This document shows, piece by piece, positions 36,253 to 45,414 of a stretch of 64,000 nt of DNA; position 1 is the stretch's first letter; the number at the start of each line of letters is the position of its first letter. The notes under the pieces are model-generated. The model saw only the letters and a program-made list of their open reading frames with translations. It searched no databases and was not told the DNA's origin. The stretch comes from Candidatus Rifleibacteriota bacterium (lineage in GTDB: Bacteria > Muiribacteriota > Ozemobacteria > Ozemobacterales > Ozemobacteraceae), in assembly GCA_012520995.1 (NCBI GenBank), contig JAAYNI010000003.1, positions 24,054-88,053 of the forward strand, read 5' to 3'. A program made the translations under genes and the position numbers.

Positions 36253-38808
36253 TCAGTTTTCAATTTGTGTTTTTCGTGTGTTTCGTGGTTTGGCGATTTT
36301 TAAAATCTCATACCAGAAGACCGATAAAAACGCCAACAGAGCTGACTTTGCAAGCAGTTCAAAACTCAGGCCTTCCAGCTTCAGATAAGAGGCTAGGGGA
36401 GTATATAGAATAACAAGCAAGAACACTGGAGTAGCAACAAACACACTTCTCATAGTATTGTCTTTTAGCAGTTTTTTCAGGGTTTGAAATGCGTATTCCT
36501 TCTCTGAGCTGACAACCATGACCAAAAACAGGTTTGCAAGAATCATTACTGTCAGACCCGCTGAACGGGCTAAAGCTGAATTTTCCGGATTGGAAGACAA
36601 GCGGCTGTAGTAGAGGCCGAATGAGGCAAGGAATATGACAAAACCTTGAAGCAAACTGGAGAATAATTTTTTGCTTGTGACTATACTTTCTGATGGGTCT
36701 CTAGGTTTTCTGTCCATTATATCAGGCTCAGGAGGCTGTCTTTCTAAAACTATCGAACAAGTCGGGTCTATAAGCACTTCCATTAAAACAACATGCAACG
36801 GCAGAAGCATAAGCGAGGCTGATGGAATGCCTAAGAATGGTCCTAAAAGCGATGCGAGGGCAATGGGCAAGTGAATAGCAAATACATAGCCGACAGCTTT
36901 TCTTATGTTGTCATAGATGCGCCTGCCGTCTTTTATAGTTTCAACTATAGTTGTAAAGTTGTCGTCCATTAAAATCAGGTCGGCTGCTTCACGGGCAACT
37001 TCGCTGCCGCGTTTGCCCATGGCTATTCCTATGTTTGCATGTTTCAAAGCTGGAGCATCATTTACGCCGTCTCCTGTCATGGCGACTATCTCGCCTGATT
37101 CCTGAAAAGCTTTGATAATATTCATTTTGTGCTCGGGTAAAACTCTTGAGAAAACAGATACCTCTTTGACAGCTTCACAAAGCTCTTCTTGGGTCATGTT
37201 TTGTATCATGTTGCCAGTGATGCAGACTCCCTCTTGGCATATACCTACCTTTTTTGCTATTGCCAAGGCTGTTTCAGCACTGTCACCTGTTATCATAACA
37301 ACTCGGACTCCCGCTTTTTGACAAAGAGCTATGTCGTTTTTGACACTTTCTCTTGGGGGATCTTCTAAACCGACAAGCCCTAAAAAGTGCAATGAGGAGT
37401 TCTCCAGGGAAGCAGGTAAAGCCTTGAGATTGTCTAATCCAGCGTATGCCACAGCTATAACCCTGAGACCTTTTTTTGCCAAAAGCCGCATTGTGTTTTC
37501 AGCTTCCTTTTGGTCTTCTGCAGAAAGGTTGCAGAGAGGCATGATTTTTTCAGGACTTCCTTTTGCTGCTATAAAAGGCTTTTTGTTTATTTTCCAAACA
37601 TGTCCCATCATCTTGGTTTCATTTGTGAAAGGATAGTCATGCAAAAATTCACGTTCAAAAAGCTTTGCCGTGTCTATAGCTTTTTCATTGCAATAAGCGA
37701 GCATAGCCTTTTCCATGGGATCGTAAGCTTCGCTTTCGCAGGCAAGAGCCATAGTTTCAAGTAAGAGCGTTTCTTCTGTGTTTTTAAAAGGGGCTATTTC
37801 CTGAACTTTCATTTGGTTCATGGTTATAGTGCCTGTTTTATCAACGCAAAGCACAGATACTGAGCCGAGAGTTTCTACACTTTTCAGGTTTCTTACAAGC
37901 GATTTTTTTTTGGCGAGCCTCCAAGCGCCCATTGAAAGGAAAACTGTTAATATTACTGGAAATTCTTCCGGGATCATGGCCATAGCCAAGGTGACTCCGG
38001 ATAGAATGCTTTCTGTGAGGCGCTCCTTAAAAGGATGATCGGAAATATTAAACCAGGTGAAGAGAGCGACTGTCAGCATCAAAATTCCTGCGACAATAGC
38101 TGATATTTTAACTAATTTATCTATCTGCTTTTGCAGAGGACTTTTCTCATCCTCTGCGGCAGAAACGTTTAAGCCTATTTTGCCATATTCGGTTTTGGCT
38201 CCTGTTTGTTCAACAAGAATTGTCGCTGTGCCGTGCAGAACAAGAGTGCCTGCATAACAATGATCTTTTCCCCAATGTTCGTCTTTAACATCAATTTCAG
38301 TGGTGTCTGAGGTTACTTGCGTTTTCCAGACAGCTGTGGATTCGCCTGTAAGTGAGGACTCGTCAATTTGCAGGTCGGCGCAACTTAGGATTTTGCCGTC
38401 TGCGGGTATTCTTATACCCTCGTGGATGAGCATCAAATCTCCGGGAACCAAATCCTCGCTGAGTATGGCTGTTTCTTTGCCATCTCTTATTACGGTAATA
38501 TGAGGTCCTGAAAGTTCTTTGAGAGCTTCAAGAGTTCGGTCTGTTTTCCATTCCTGGAAGAATTCTATGCTCATAATACCAACTACGAAAATGAGCATGA
38601 TTGCTCCGTCTCTGGCTTCGCCTAAAATGAAGTAGACTAAGGCTGCTGCAAGAAGAAGCAAAAACATGGGTTCTGCAAGGACATTTAAGAATCTGGTGAA
38701 AGGGTTTTTCTTCTTTTCGGGCACCAAAAGGTTTTTGCCATGTTTCGAAAGGCGTTCTTTCGCTTCAGCAGAGGAAAGTCCAGATATGGGTAGGGCAGGT
38801 TGATTCAT
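36253..38808 (-). CDS. P2-type cation-transporting ATPase (Ca2+-ATPase-like)
   Basis: 851 residues. An N-terminal cation-ATPase domain with GLSSAEAKERLSKHGKN is followed by TGES (about residue 160), the phosphorylation site DKTGT (Asp323), MITGDSAETALAIA and GDGVNDAPALKHANIGIAMG, with about ten membrane helices. The PEEFPV segment in helix 4 and the overall arrangement are typical of prokaryotic SERCA-like Ca2+ pumps; Mn2+ or other cations are possible. The last residues (KPRNTRKTQIEN) are encoded by an intergenic-type repeat tract. GGGAG precedes the ATG. Confidence 0.92.
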   Translation of the reverse strand: MNQPALPISGLSSAEAKERLSKHGKNLLVPEKKKNPFTRFLNVLAEPMFLLLLAAALVYFILGEARDGAIMLIFVVGIMSIEFFQEWKTDRTLEALKELSGPHITVIRDGKETAILSEDLVPGDLMLIHEGIRIPADGKILSCADLQIDESSLTGESTAVWKTQVTSDTTEIDVKDEHWGKDHCYAGTLVLHGTATILVEQTGAKTEYGKIGLNVSAAEDEKSPLQKQIDKLVKISAIVAGILMLTVALFTWFNISDHPFKERLTESILSGVTLAMAMIPEEFPVILTVFLSMGAWRLAKKKSLVRNLKSVETLGSVSVLCVDKTGTITMNQMKVQEIAPFKNTEETLLLETMALACESEAYDPMEKAMLAYCNEKAIDTAKLFEREFLHDYPFTNETKMMGHVWKINKKPFIAAKGSPEKIMPLCNLSAEDQKEAENTMRLLAKKGLRVIAVAYAGLDNLKALPASLENSSLHFLGLVGLEDPPRESVKNDIALCQKAGVRVVMITGDSAETALAIAKKVGICQEGVCITGNMIQNMTQEELCEAVKEVSVFSRVLPEHKMNIIKAFQESGEIVAMTGDGVNDAPALKHANIGIAMGKRGSEVAREAADLILMDDNFTTIVETIKDGRRIYDNIRKAVGYVFAIHLPIALASLLGPFLGIPSASLMLLPLHVVLMEVLIDPTCSIVLERQPPEPDIMDRKPRDPSESIVTSKKLFSSLLQGFVIFLASFGLYYSRLSSNPENSALARSAGLTVMILANLFLVMVVSSEKEYAFQTLKKLLKDNTMRSVFVATPVFLLVILYTPLASYLKLEGLSFELLAKSALLAFLSVFWYEILKIAKPRNTRKTQIEN

Positions 38809-39090
38809 TTTTTTTATCTCCCTTTATAGGGCTCAGTTATAAGCCTTAGTAAAACAATAAACTGTCCCGCAGGAGATATTTGAAACCTGCTGCCACAAAT
38901 GAGCGGCCCGGCTTGCATTCCTTTTAAGAAAGGAACAGCCTGTTCAGTTTGTACTGTTGATCTCGCATTTCAACTCTATGGAAGAAATGTAATGCAGTGC
39001 AAAGAGGTTTGGTTGCAGAATGAACTATAGCAAATAAAGTGCCTTTTTGACAAGGAAAAGCGAATCAATATATCAAGTGCTTTGTTACAG
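38809..39090. other. Leader and upstream region of the P-type ATPase gene
   Basis: No gene is seen. On the minus strand, toward the ATPase start, there are several potential short stems: CCTTTC-TTA-AAAGG, GCAGG...CCTGC and CCCTATAAAGGG just before the ribosome-binding site. The layout could be a structured leader, but I could not match it to the yybP-ykoY (Mn2+) or M-box (Mg2+) consensus. Confidence 0.3.
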
Positions 39091-39399
39091 CTAAGTAACA
39101 GGATTTTTTGAATTCAGTACTGCTTTGAATTCGTATTCTATATTTTCAGTTATTACATCCGAAAACAATTTTGTTATTTTCATAAAGGGGAAGTCCCCTT
39201 GCCTTATTCTGATAAAATCATATAAAACACTGCCTAACATTTCAATAACATTGCCTGCAAAGGCTTGGTGCATTACGATATACTTATGCTGTAGCAGTCT
39301 TATGATTTTTCTTCTAAAAAGGAAAGTAATTCTTTTTTTGCAGAGAAAGCATAAACATAATTTGAGGTAAAAATTTATTCTTGATAACAGGTTGAGCAA
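39091..39399 (-). pseudogene. Possible degraded ORF, unrecognised
   Basis: The C-terminal part of this frame (VMHQAFAGNVIEMLGSVLYDFIRIRQGDFPF...ENIEYEFKAVL) looks protein-like. The N-terminal part is Phe/Leu/Lys-rich and unconvincing. A neighbouring frame just upstream (SDIFIQILSSIAQPVIKNKFLPQIMF) also looks protein-like and ends in TAG, consistent with a frameshifted remnant. It lies after the other damaged gene on this strand. Low confidence that any product is made. Confidence 0.3.
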
Positions 39400-39463
39400 T
39401 AGAAGATAAAATTTGTATAAAAATGTCAGATGTATTCTGAATACAATGCTCTAACACTTCAAG

Positions 39464-39962
39464 TCATTTGTTAGCCACTTTCTTCAAAAGTGCAATAAAT
39501 TCGTCTGACAATCTTAATGAAAGGGCATTTGAAACAGCAAGCAATATTTTTGCGGAACTTTTTAATCCCGTAAATTTGTTGTTACAGGCATTTTGAATGT
39601 CTGGAACGGTAACTCTGGGACAATTAAAAGCTCCTTGAAACATTGTTGTTCTCTCCAACCAAGTTTTTCGCAAAATATTATCAAAGGTTTCTTTAATTTC
39701 AAGGCGGAAAGGGCTTATCAATAATTGATTGAAAAGAAAAAGGTGAGCCCCAAAAAGATAGTCTGGAACGCCAAGATTATCTACAGACACCCGGATTGCA
39801 GCCAGAGTTCTCAAGAAGTCATCTTCATCTTTTTTTTGCATTAGGTTTAAAAGTTCTGTTTCAGATAAATCTAAAATTTGCTCAATTTGTTTGAGGGATT
39901 GACTTCTATATTCTTTTTCTTCAAAGTTTGTGATTTGTAAGTGCCAGTTTTTTAGAAGTCAT
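39464..39962 (-). pseudogene. Frameshifted gene of unknown function
   Basis: The ATG at 39962 has a good site (GAGAGG 8 nt upstream) but its frame stops after 13 codons. Removing one A from the A6 run at about codons 4-5 joins it to a 150-codon frame: MTSKNWHLQITNFEEKEYRSQ, then SLKQIEQILDLSETELL, and on to the stop at 39464. Without the shift, the first ATG in the long frame is at 39841, giving 125 residues (MQKKDEDDFLRTLAAIRVSVDN...). The protein is helical and soluble, with no family I recognise. A genuine pseudogene, a sequencing error or slippage at the A run are all possible. Confidence 0.6.
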
Positions 39963-40310
39963 AGTGAATTCCTCTCAATAAATTGTTAAAAGCAATCAAT
40001 ATAAATGCTTTTAGCAAATTCTATTTTTTTGCTATATCGCATATTCTTGAATTTATGCGTTATGGGGGATAGAAAAGTTTGTATTAGTTGCTTGATGAAT
40101 TATTTCCATACTTTTTCAGCGGTTCAGACATTCTATCCTCAAGTTTTTCATCTATTCCAAACAGCTGTATATAATCCTTAAGATAAACAGGGGAATTCTA
40201 AACAAAAAAAAACGGGACTAACCAGGTTAGCACCGTTTTTGGTAAACAAACTTACAATCTGCTTTAGCAGCAGAGCATGCAAAGGTTCGTTAAGATTTAT
40301 TCTTTTATTG
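39963..40310. other. Intergenic gap with a terminator
   Basis: No gene is seen. It is AT-rich DNA. The terminator of the ribosomal protein operon is at its right side. Confidence 0.6.
40204..40240 (-). terminator. Terminator of rplU-prp-rpmA
   Basis: AAAAACGG...CCGTTTTT outer stem with inner CTAACC-A-GGTTAG stem and a small internal loop. Read on the minus strand it ends in a run of T, 70 bp after rpmA. Confidence 0.85.
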
Positions 40311-40574
40311 TCAGACGAGTTCTTCGAGAGGAATAATCTCTACGGCATGTCTGCCTTTGTGTCTGCAATAATTGACTTCGCCGTCAACTAACGCAAACAA
40401 AGTGTGATCTTTTCCCATGCCTACATTTTTGGCCGGGTTGATTTTTGTTCCTCTTTGTCTTACGAGAATGCTGCCTGCTGATACAAGCTGACCAGAAAAT
40501 CTTTTGACTCCAAGCCGTTGGGCATTGGAATCTCTTCCGTTGGTGCTAGAACCTTGTCCCTTCTTAGTGGCCAT
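40311..40574 (-). CDS. rpmA: 50S ribosomal protein L27
   Basis: 87 residues starting [26 protein letters not shown], the standard L27 N-terminus that reaches the peptidyl-transferase centre. The body [13 protein letters not shown] is typical. There is no cleavable MLxxxLQFFA-type extension ahead of it, although the Prp protease gene is immediately upstream. Only 12 bp separate it from prp, with GGGG as a possible weak ribosome-binding site. Confidence 0.97.
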   Translation of the reverse strand: MATKKGQGSSTNGRDSNAQRLGVKRFSGQLVSAGSILVRQRGTKINPAKNVGMGKDHTLFALVDGEVNYCRHKGRHAVEIIPLEELV

Positions 40575-40586
40575 TTTAATTACCCC

Positions 40587-40898
40587 TTAAATCAATGTCA
40601 ATTGTTCCGGATATGACTCTGCGATTTTCCGAAACCCATGTTTAAATACATTTGTTAATAATTTTAGCTCGTCAGACTTGTTTTCAGGCACTTTAATCAA
40701 GATGTCTGCGTTGCCTTGGACTATCTTGCCTTTGCATACAGCATTCAGAAACTGTTCCGAACCGGCTGCAAAAGTCTGTGTTAGAGCCGATACAGCTGCA
40801 CAAACTATATCTTCGCCTTTGGGTTTTAGACCCGAGTGTCCTTTCACTTTGAAGCGGACAGAACATGACTCTGCCCATTCAAAGGAGACAGAAATCAT
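40587..40898 (-). CDS. prp: Prp-family cysteine protease (YsxB)
   Basis: 103 residues. In Firmicutes Prp removes an N-terminal extension from L27. The catalytic pair is present in KGHSGLKPKGEDIVCAAVSAL (His about 20, Cys about 32). It lies between rplU and rpmA, the usual place. The start ATG overlaps the rplU stop (TAATG). Here L27 appears to need no cutting, so the natural substrate is an open question. Confidence 0.93.
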   Translation of the reverse strand: MISVSFEWAESCSVRFKVKGHSGLKPKGEDIVCAAVSALTQTFAAGSEQFLNAVCKGKIVQGNADILIKVPENKSDELKLLTNVFKHGFRKIAESYPEQLTLI

Positions 40899-41209
40899 TA
40901 GGCGACTATATCTTCAATAAGAAGTGAAGTGTAGTGCTGTCTGTGACCGAGTTTTCTTCTGTAATTCTTTTTGCTTTTATACTTGAAAACGAGAATTTTT
41001 TTGTCTCTTCCGTGTTCCAATACTTTCGCAGTTACTTTTGCGTTGGCAATATAGGGGGCTCCTATTTTTACGTCGTCACCGTTTTTAACCATAAGAACTT
41101 TGTCTAAAGTCAAGGTTGAATCAGCGGGAGCATCAAGTTTTTCACAGTGGAAAAACATCCCTTTTTCTACGTTGTATTGTCTACCACCTATTTCTACTAT
41201 GGCGTACAT
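40898..41209 (-). CDS. rplU: 50S ribosomal protein L21
   Basis: 103 residues, complete: [17 protein letters not shown] at the N-terminus, [42 protein letters not shown] at the C-terminal half, all typical of L21. GGAG lies before the ATG. It is the first gene of rplU-prp-rpmA. Confidence 0.97.
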   Translation of the reverse strand: MYAIVEIGGRQYNVEKGMFFHCEKLDAPADSTLTLDKVLMVKNGDDVKIGAPYIANAKVTAKVLEHGRDKKILVFKYKSKKNYRRKLGHRQHYTSLLIEDIVA

Positions 41210-41590
41210 GATATAGCTCCGATACTAATTTAATATGCTTGGATAAGCAAGCGTTAGGGCTCGTGGGCTTAAATATTAACATAAAGTCGCAATAAAAGGC
41301 AACATAAAATTAATTTTTGTGTTTTTTTTGTTTATTTTCAATGAAGATGTCTGTACACATCTGGTGCGATGTAACATCTAAAACTTTTTAAACCACGGAA
41401 CACACAGAACGATTTTTATTTGAATATAAATTTGTAATGTTTCTCTGATTGATATGACATCTAAATATTATTAGTTTTTTTTACATCAGAGCTTCAACTG
41501 TTTATCAGCTTAGAGCAATTATCAGTTTCAGCGATTGAGCCAACCAATTTCACCAGCACCTACTATCCACTACCCGCAACCCACTATTTT
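41210..41590. repeat. Intergenic repeat mosaic
   Basis: No gene is seen. It includes an 'AAACCACGGAACACACAG' tract (about 41390-41408), the inverted long copy of the dispersed element, and a CCTACTATCCACTACCCGCAACC tract (about 41559-41581) ending at the glnN stop. Confidence 0.65.
41455..41549 (-). repeat. Dispersed intergenic element, copy 5 (long form, inverted)
   Basis: On the minus strand: TTGGCTCAATCGCTGAAACTGATAATTGCTCTAAGCTGATAA, ACAGTTGAAGCTCTGATGTAAAAAAAACTAATAATATTTAGATGTCAT (each quoted in part). It aligns with copy 2 end to end. Confidence 0.8.
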
Positions 41591-43702
41591 CTACAGTTCT
41601 GCTAATAGATCTTGATAGGTCGGAAGCGGCCAGAATTCTTTGGCAATCAATGTTTCTGCCAAGTCGGCTTTTTCCCTTACTCTCTCCATCGCGGGCTCAC
41701 ACTCTTCAGCCATATAATAGGCTCTGCTCCTGCAATTGTCGTGTTTGGCGGCATTTAAAAGCAATCCTTCCAGCTCAAGTGTTCTTGCTTTGAGACTTGT
41801 GTATAGATTTTCCAGAAGTTTCACATCATCGTAAATTGCCAGTGAAGTCTCACCTGTGACAGACTTGTAGGCCGCTCCGGATGCGGAGACCTGTCCCAAA
41901 TGTTTGAGAATGGCCGGCATTATCATGGTTCTGCACATCCTGGCAGTCATTTTGTATTCCATCTCTTTTGTTTTGACGTAGGTTTCATACTTTATTTCGG
42001 CCTTGGCGTACAGTTCTCTTTTTGACAAAACCTTCGTTTTTTCCATCAATTCTGTAACGTCAGGAGTAGTGTAGAACTCGAGCGCTTCAGGAGTGTTTTT
42101 CGGGTTGGGCAGCCCAAGCTCTTTAGCTTGCATAGCCCATTCTTCTGAATAACCGTTGCCCTCAAATCTGACTCTGCGGGTTTCTTTTAGCACATCTCTG
42201 ATGACATTGAAGATTGTCTCGTCTAAGTCTGTAGCAGGGGATTTTGCAGTTGCAATTCTGCGTTCCAAAATGTACATGCCATAGGCGCAGAGTTGGTTGA
42301 AAACTGTTACTGCTTCAGAAGGATTTTGCGAGGAGCCTACTGAGCGGAATTCAAACTTGTTGCCGGTAAAAGCTATAGGAGAAGTGCGGTTTCTGTCGGA
42401 TGAATCTCGGGAAATTACAGGCAGATTTTTTACCCCCATGCTTATTTCTTTTATGCTGTGAGAGTCGAATTTGCCTGTATTCTCAATTTCATCCAGCAGG
42501 CCGGTAAGATATTCTCCGAGATAAATAGACATAATTGATGGAGGGGCTTCGTTGCCGCCAAGTCTGCAATCATTGCCTGCATCCGACACTATAGCTCGTA
42601 AAAGACCGCTGTATTTGTCTATTCCAAGGAAAAAGGCTGCTAAGGTCAGCAAAAAAGTTATGTTTTTTTGCGGCGATTTTGAGGGTTCTAAGTAGTTCTT
42701 GTTCGTATTGTCTGAAATAGACCAGTTTACGTGCTTTCCGGAGCCATTTAGGTCTGCGAAAGGTTTTTCATGCAAAAGCACGACAAGTCCATGTTCTTTA
42801 GCAACACCTTTGATTACGTTCATAAGTTGCAGGTTGTGGTCTATCGCTAAATTTGCGTTTTCATAGAGCACCGCTGCCTCAAACTGGTTAGGCGCAGATT
42901 CGTTGTGACGAGTTTTGGATGGGATTCCTCGTCTATAGAGTTCGTGGTCAAGCTTTTCCATGAACCGCATCATTCTTTGGGTAAGAGTTCCAAAATAATG
43001 GTCTTCCATTTGTTGGCCTTTTACGGGGGCTGCTCCGAAAAGTGTTCTGCCGCAAACTTGAAGATCAGGGCGTTTGTCGAAAAGCTCTTGAGAGACTACA
43101 AAATATTCTTGTTCCGGCCCGCAATTCACAGTGATGCTTTTAGCGGTTTTATTGCCTATTGCTCTTTGCAAACGTATGCAAGCGTCGTTTAAGATTCTGT
43201 AGGAGCGGAGAAAAGGTGTTTTGAGGTCTAGAACTTCGCCTGTCCATGAAAGGAAAACAGAGGGTATTACCAAAGTTTTGGTTTTGCCTGTTTCAGAAAG
43301 AAATGCCGGCGAGGTAGGATCCCAAGCAGTATAACCTCTGGCTTCAAAAGTGGTTCTCATACCGCCTGTCGGGAAGGAGGAGGCGTCAGGCTCTCCTTGA
43401 ATCAGCTGTTGTCCTGTGAAGCGTTCTATCAGATCGCCCTCTGGAGTATAGGTGATAAAAGCGTCGTGTTTTTCTGCTGTGCCTCCGCGTAATGGCTGAA
43501 ACCAGTGGGTAAAGTGAGTAGCTCCGTTGCTTATTGCCCATTCTTTCATTGTATGAGCTACTTCTGCGGTTACTTCTTTGCTGAGAGGCAAGGATTCTTC
43601 TACAGAAGCTGACAGCTTTTCAAAGGTTTTGCTGCTCAGCTTTTCCTTCATTACGTTTTTATTGAAAGTAAGTTCGCCGAAAAAACTGGTTATGCCCGAC
43701 AT
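41591..43702 (-). CDS. glnN: Glutamine synthetase type III
   Basis: 703 residues, the large GSIII class found in Bacteroidetes, cyanobacteria and some anaerobes. It makes glutamine from glutamate, ammonia and ATP. Marks are GGMRTTFEARGYTAWDPTSP, CGPEQEYFVV (metal-binding), KTRHNESAPNQFEAA, LNGSGKHVNWS, GGNEAPPSIMSIYLG and DRNRTSPIAFTGNKFEFRSVGSS. The C-terminal 200 residues carry the extra GSIII domain. GGAGCG lies before the ATG. It is monocistronic. Confidence 0.95.
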   Translation of the reverse strand: MSGITSFFGELTFNKNVMKEKLSSKTFEKLSASVEESLPLSKEVTAEVAHTMKEWAISNGATHFTHWFQPLRGGTAEKHDAFITYTPEGDLIERFTGQQLIQGEPDASSFPTGGMRTTFEARGYTAWDPTSPAFLSETGKTKTLVIPSVFLSWTGEVLDLKTPFLRSYRILNDACIRLQRAIGNKTAKSITVNCGPEQEYFVVSQELFDKRPDLQVCGRTLFGAAPVKGQQMEDHYFGTLTQRMMRFMEKLDHELYRRGIPSKTRHNESAPNQFEAAVLYENANLAIDHNLQLMNVIKGVAKEHGLVVLLHEKPFADLNGSGKHVNWSISDNTNKNYLEPSKSPQKNITFLLTLAAFFLGIDKYSGLLRAIVSDAGNDCRLGGNEAPPSIMSIYLGEYLTGLLDEIENTGKFDSHSIKEISMGVKNLPVISRDSSDRNRTSPIAFTGNKFEFRSVGSSQNPSEAVTVFNQLCAYGMYILERRIATAKSPATDLDETIFNVIRDVLKETRRVRFEGNGYSEEWAMQAKELGLPNPKNTPEALEFYTTPDVTELMEKTKVLSKRELYAKAEIKYETYVKTKEMEYKMTARMCRTMIMPAILKHLGQVSASGAAYKSVTGETSLAIYDDVKLLENLYTSLKARTLELEGLLLNAAKHDNCRSRAYYMAEECEPAMERVREKADLAETLIAKEFWPLPTYQDLLAEL

Positions 43703-43856
43703 AGTTGCGCTCCGATTTATTTTCTTTATCTGCCGGAAATGCCTATGAAAGGAGTCTCTGGCAGCAAGGCAATAATATAGGTTTTGTCATCCAGGGTCAA
43801 CTTGTTTTAAGCAAAGCCTATGATCAGTGAGTAGTGGATAGTGGACAGTGGACAGT

Positions 43857-43905
43857 GAATTGTTTAGGGCTCAATCGATGAAATTGCCAGCTGCTTTGGC
43901 ATTAT
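43857..43905 (+). repeat. Dispersed intergenic element, copy 6 (short)
   Basis: GAATTGTTTAGGGCTCAATC, then GATGAAATTGCCAGCTGCTTTGGCAT. It lacks the right half of the element. Confidence 0.65.
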
Positions 43906-44189
43906 TTCTCTGGTTTTTAGCAGACACTCTCCACTGTTGCGACAATCTATGTTTAAGAAAGCAATTTTAGCAAAAACGATTTTAGTTTTTGCAGAGTCTG
44001 CGATTAAAAGCTCTCGTTGAGCAAATTTATTTGGGCAATATGGCTTTTAATCATAGACGTGGACAAAAGAATTTTGTCATTGGTTTCTTTATCTGCGGCC
44101 ATCTGCGTCATCTGCGGATTTTCAAAGTTTTTGGTAGTTTTTGTTCGTTTGGTCCCCACGCAACACTCGCCACTCGCCACACGACACTG

Positions 44190-44211
44190 ATTTTTAAGCT
44201 AGCTTAAAAAT
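44190..44211. repeat. Perfect palindrome, second copy
   Basis: Identical to 3915-3936 (ATTTTTAAGCT and its complement). Confidence 0.85.
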
Positions 44212-44304
44212 TTTATCTGTGTCCATCTGTGGATAGAAAAGGGTTTAGAGTTTTTCCGTGTATTCTGTGTGTTCCGTGGTTTAAAAAATTTCAGAGAGAA
44301 AGCG

Positions 44305-45138
44305 CTAGACTTCATCCAAGTCGATCATCTTAAGCAGCATTTTAATATGAAGGGGCAATCCAGGGAGTTTTTGGTCTTGGAAAGTGTATTTTATAGCAGT
44401 TGACAGTGCCAATGAAGCTTCATCGAGATAAAGCTTTCCCAGTTCTGGGTCGGCCATTGAGGGGGTTCCTATGTATCCATTGTCGGCGCCCATTTGCAAG
44501 AAAGAAAAATTTCCTTTCAGCATTTCCCATTTTATATTGACCTTTTTAGGAGGGAGATCCGAAAGAATGTCAGTTTTTACAAATGAAGGATTTATGGCCA
44601 GCATTGCACTGGTTGTTTTTATATCGGCATATAGCTCGTTTTCATATTTTAAACCTTTCGCTTCCAAATATTCTTTGATTGGCTGGCTTGGGGAAAAATT
44701 CCAGACAGAAAGGGGATCAAAGGCTTTTATTCTGGAAAACTCAGAAAGGTCGTTGATAGCTGTATCAATTGCTTTGATAGTCTCGGGTGATATAGAAAGG
44801 TTTACAAAATATAAATATTTAAAGTCTTCCTGAGCAAAGGTGCGTCCTATATCATAGAGCATATCTGAAAAAGTGCGAGGAGCAACAGAGAAGACCGCGT
44901 TAAAACCAGCGGTAACATTGGAAGGAATGAAGTTGATAGTCGGTGTGATTAATGGTGTCAGACCGTCTATAGAGATGTTTTCGCCAGCTTTGTAAGCGAT
45001 CATCTCAGCCAAATTGCTTTGGGTTGACAAAGGCAAATGAGGACCATGCTGCTGAGTTGTGCCCATGGGTATCAGTACAGCAGTGACATCTCTGTTTAGT
45101 TTTTTTACTTCCGGCGCGGTTAGATCTGATAGAAACAT
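44305..45138 (-). CDS. Creatininase-fold protein lacking the metal ligands
   Basis: 277 residues. The creatininase family outline is clear: PMGTTQQHGPHLPLSTQSNLAEMIA where the family has P.GS.EQHGPHLPL.TD. The late ADIKTTSAMLAINPSFV corresponds to HAGExxTSxML, and a Gly-rich GTPSMADPELG segment follows. But the metal-binding Glu is Gln, the Asp is Gln, the (N)GHGGN loop reads VNLSISPE, and HAGE reads YADI. It is therefore probably not a working amidohydrolase of the usual kind, and may be a pseudo-enzyme or a binding protein. It has no obvious ribosome-binding site. Confidence 0.75.
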   Translation of the reverse strand: MFLSDLTAPEVKKLNRDVTAVLIPMGTTQQHGPHLPLSTQSNLAEMIAYKAGENISIDGLTPLITPTINFIPSNVTAGFNAVFSVAPRTFSDMLYDIGRTFAQEDFKYLYFVNLSISPETIKAIDTAINDLSEFSRIKAFDPLSVWNFSPSQPIKEYLEAKGLKYENELYADIKTTSAMLAINPSFVKTDILSDLPPKKVNIKWEMLKGNFSFLQMGADNGYIGTPSMADPELGKLYLDEASLALSTAIKYTFQDQKLPGLPLHIKMLLKMIDLDEV

Positions 45139-45414
45139 GTGGATAATATATAAATCGGAAGGGGTTCAGTCAAGCACTTAGCTTCCAAAAGAAAATAAAT
45201 AAAAAATCTTATATTCATAAAGCTGGAATAAATGATTAAAGCAGGAAATTTCTTGTTATATATTTAGATATGAAATTAAATTATTATATTCAGCTTGAAA
45301 GTTCAGCTCTTTTTAAATTTTTCTTAATCTTTAAAATACTTTACAATAGGAAAAATAACAGGTTTATTTTCTATAGAGCAATTATTTCTATCTAAAATTG
45401 AAAGGGGTACCTCA

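Larger units (their letters stand above)
43703..44304. repeat. Intergenic repeat mosaic
   Basis: No gene is seen. In order: a 'TGAGTAGTGGATAGTGGACA' tract (43829-43856), copy 6 of the dispersed element (43857-43905), a 'CATCTGCGTCATCTGCGG' tract, a CGCCACTCGCCACACGACAC tract, the perfect palindrome 44190-44211, 'TGTGTCCATCTGTGGATAG' and 'CGTGTATTCTGTGTGTTCCG'. A 72-codon frame at 43989-44207 is only repeat words. Confidence 0.7.

Noticed and set aside
38809..39010. yybP-ykoY or M-box riboswitch before the P-type ATPase
   Set aside because: The conserved loops I know for these classes are not present; only generic stems were seen.
43989..44207. A 72-codon frame between glnN and the creatininase-like gene
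   Set aside because: It is made of the dispersed word-like repeats and has no ribosome-binding site.
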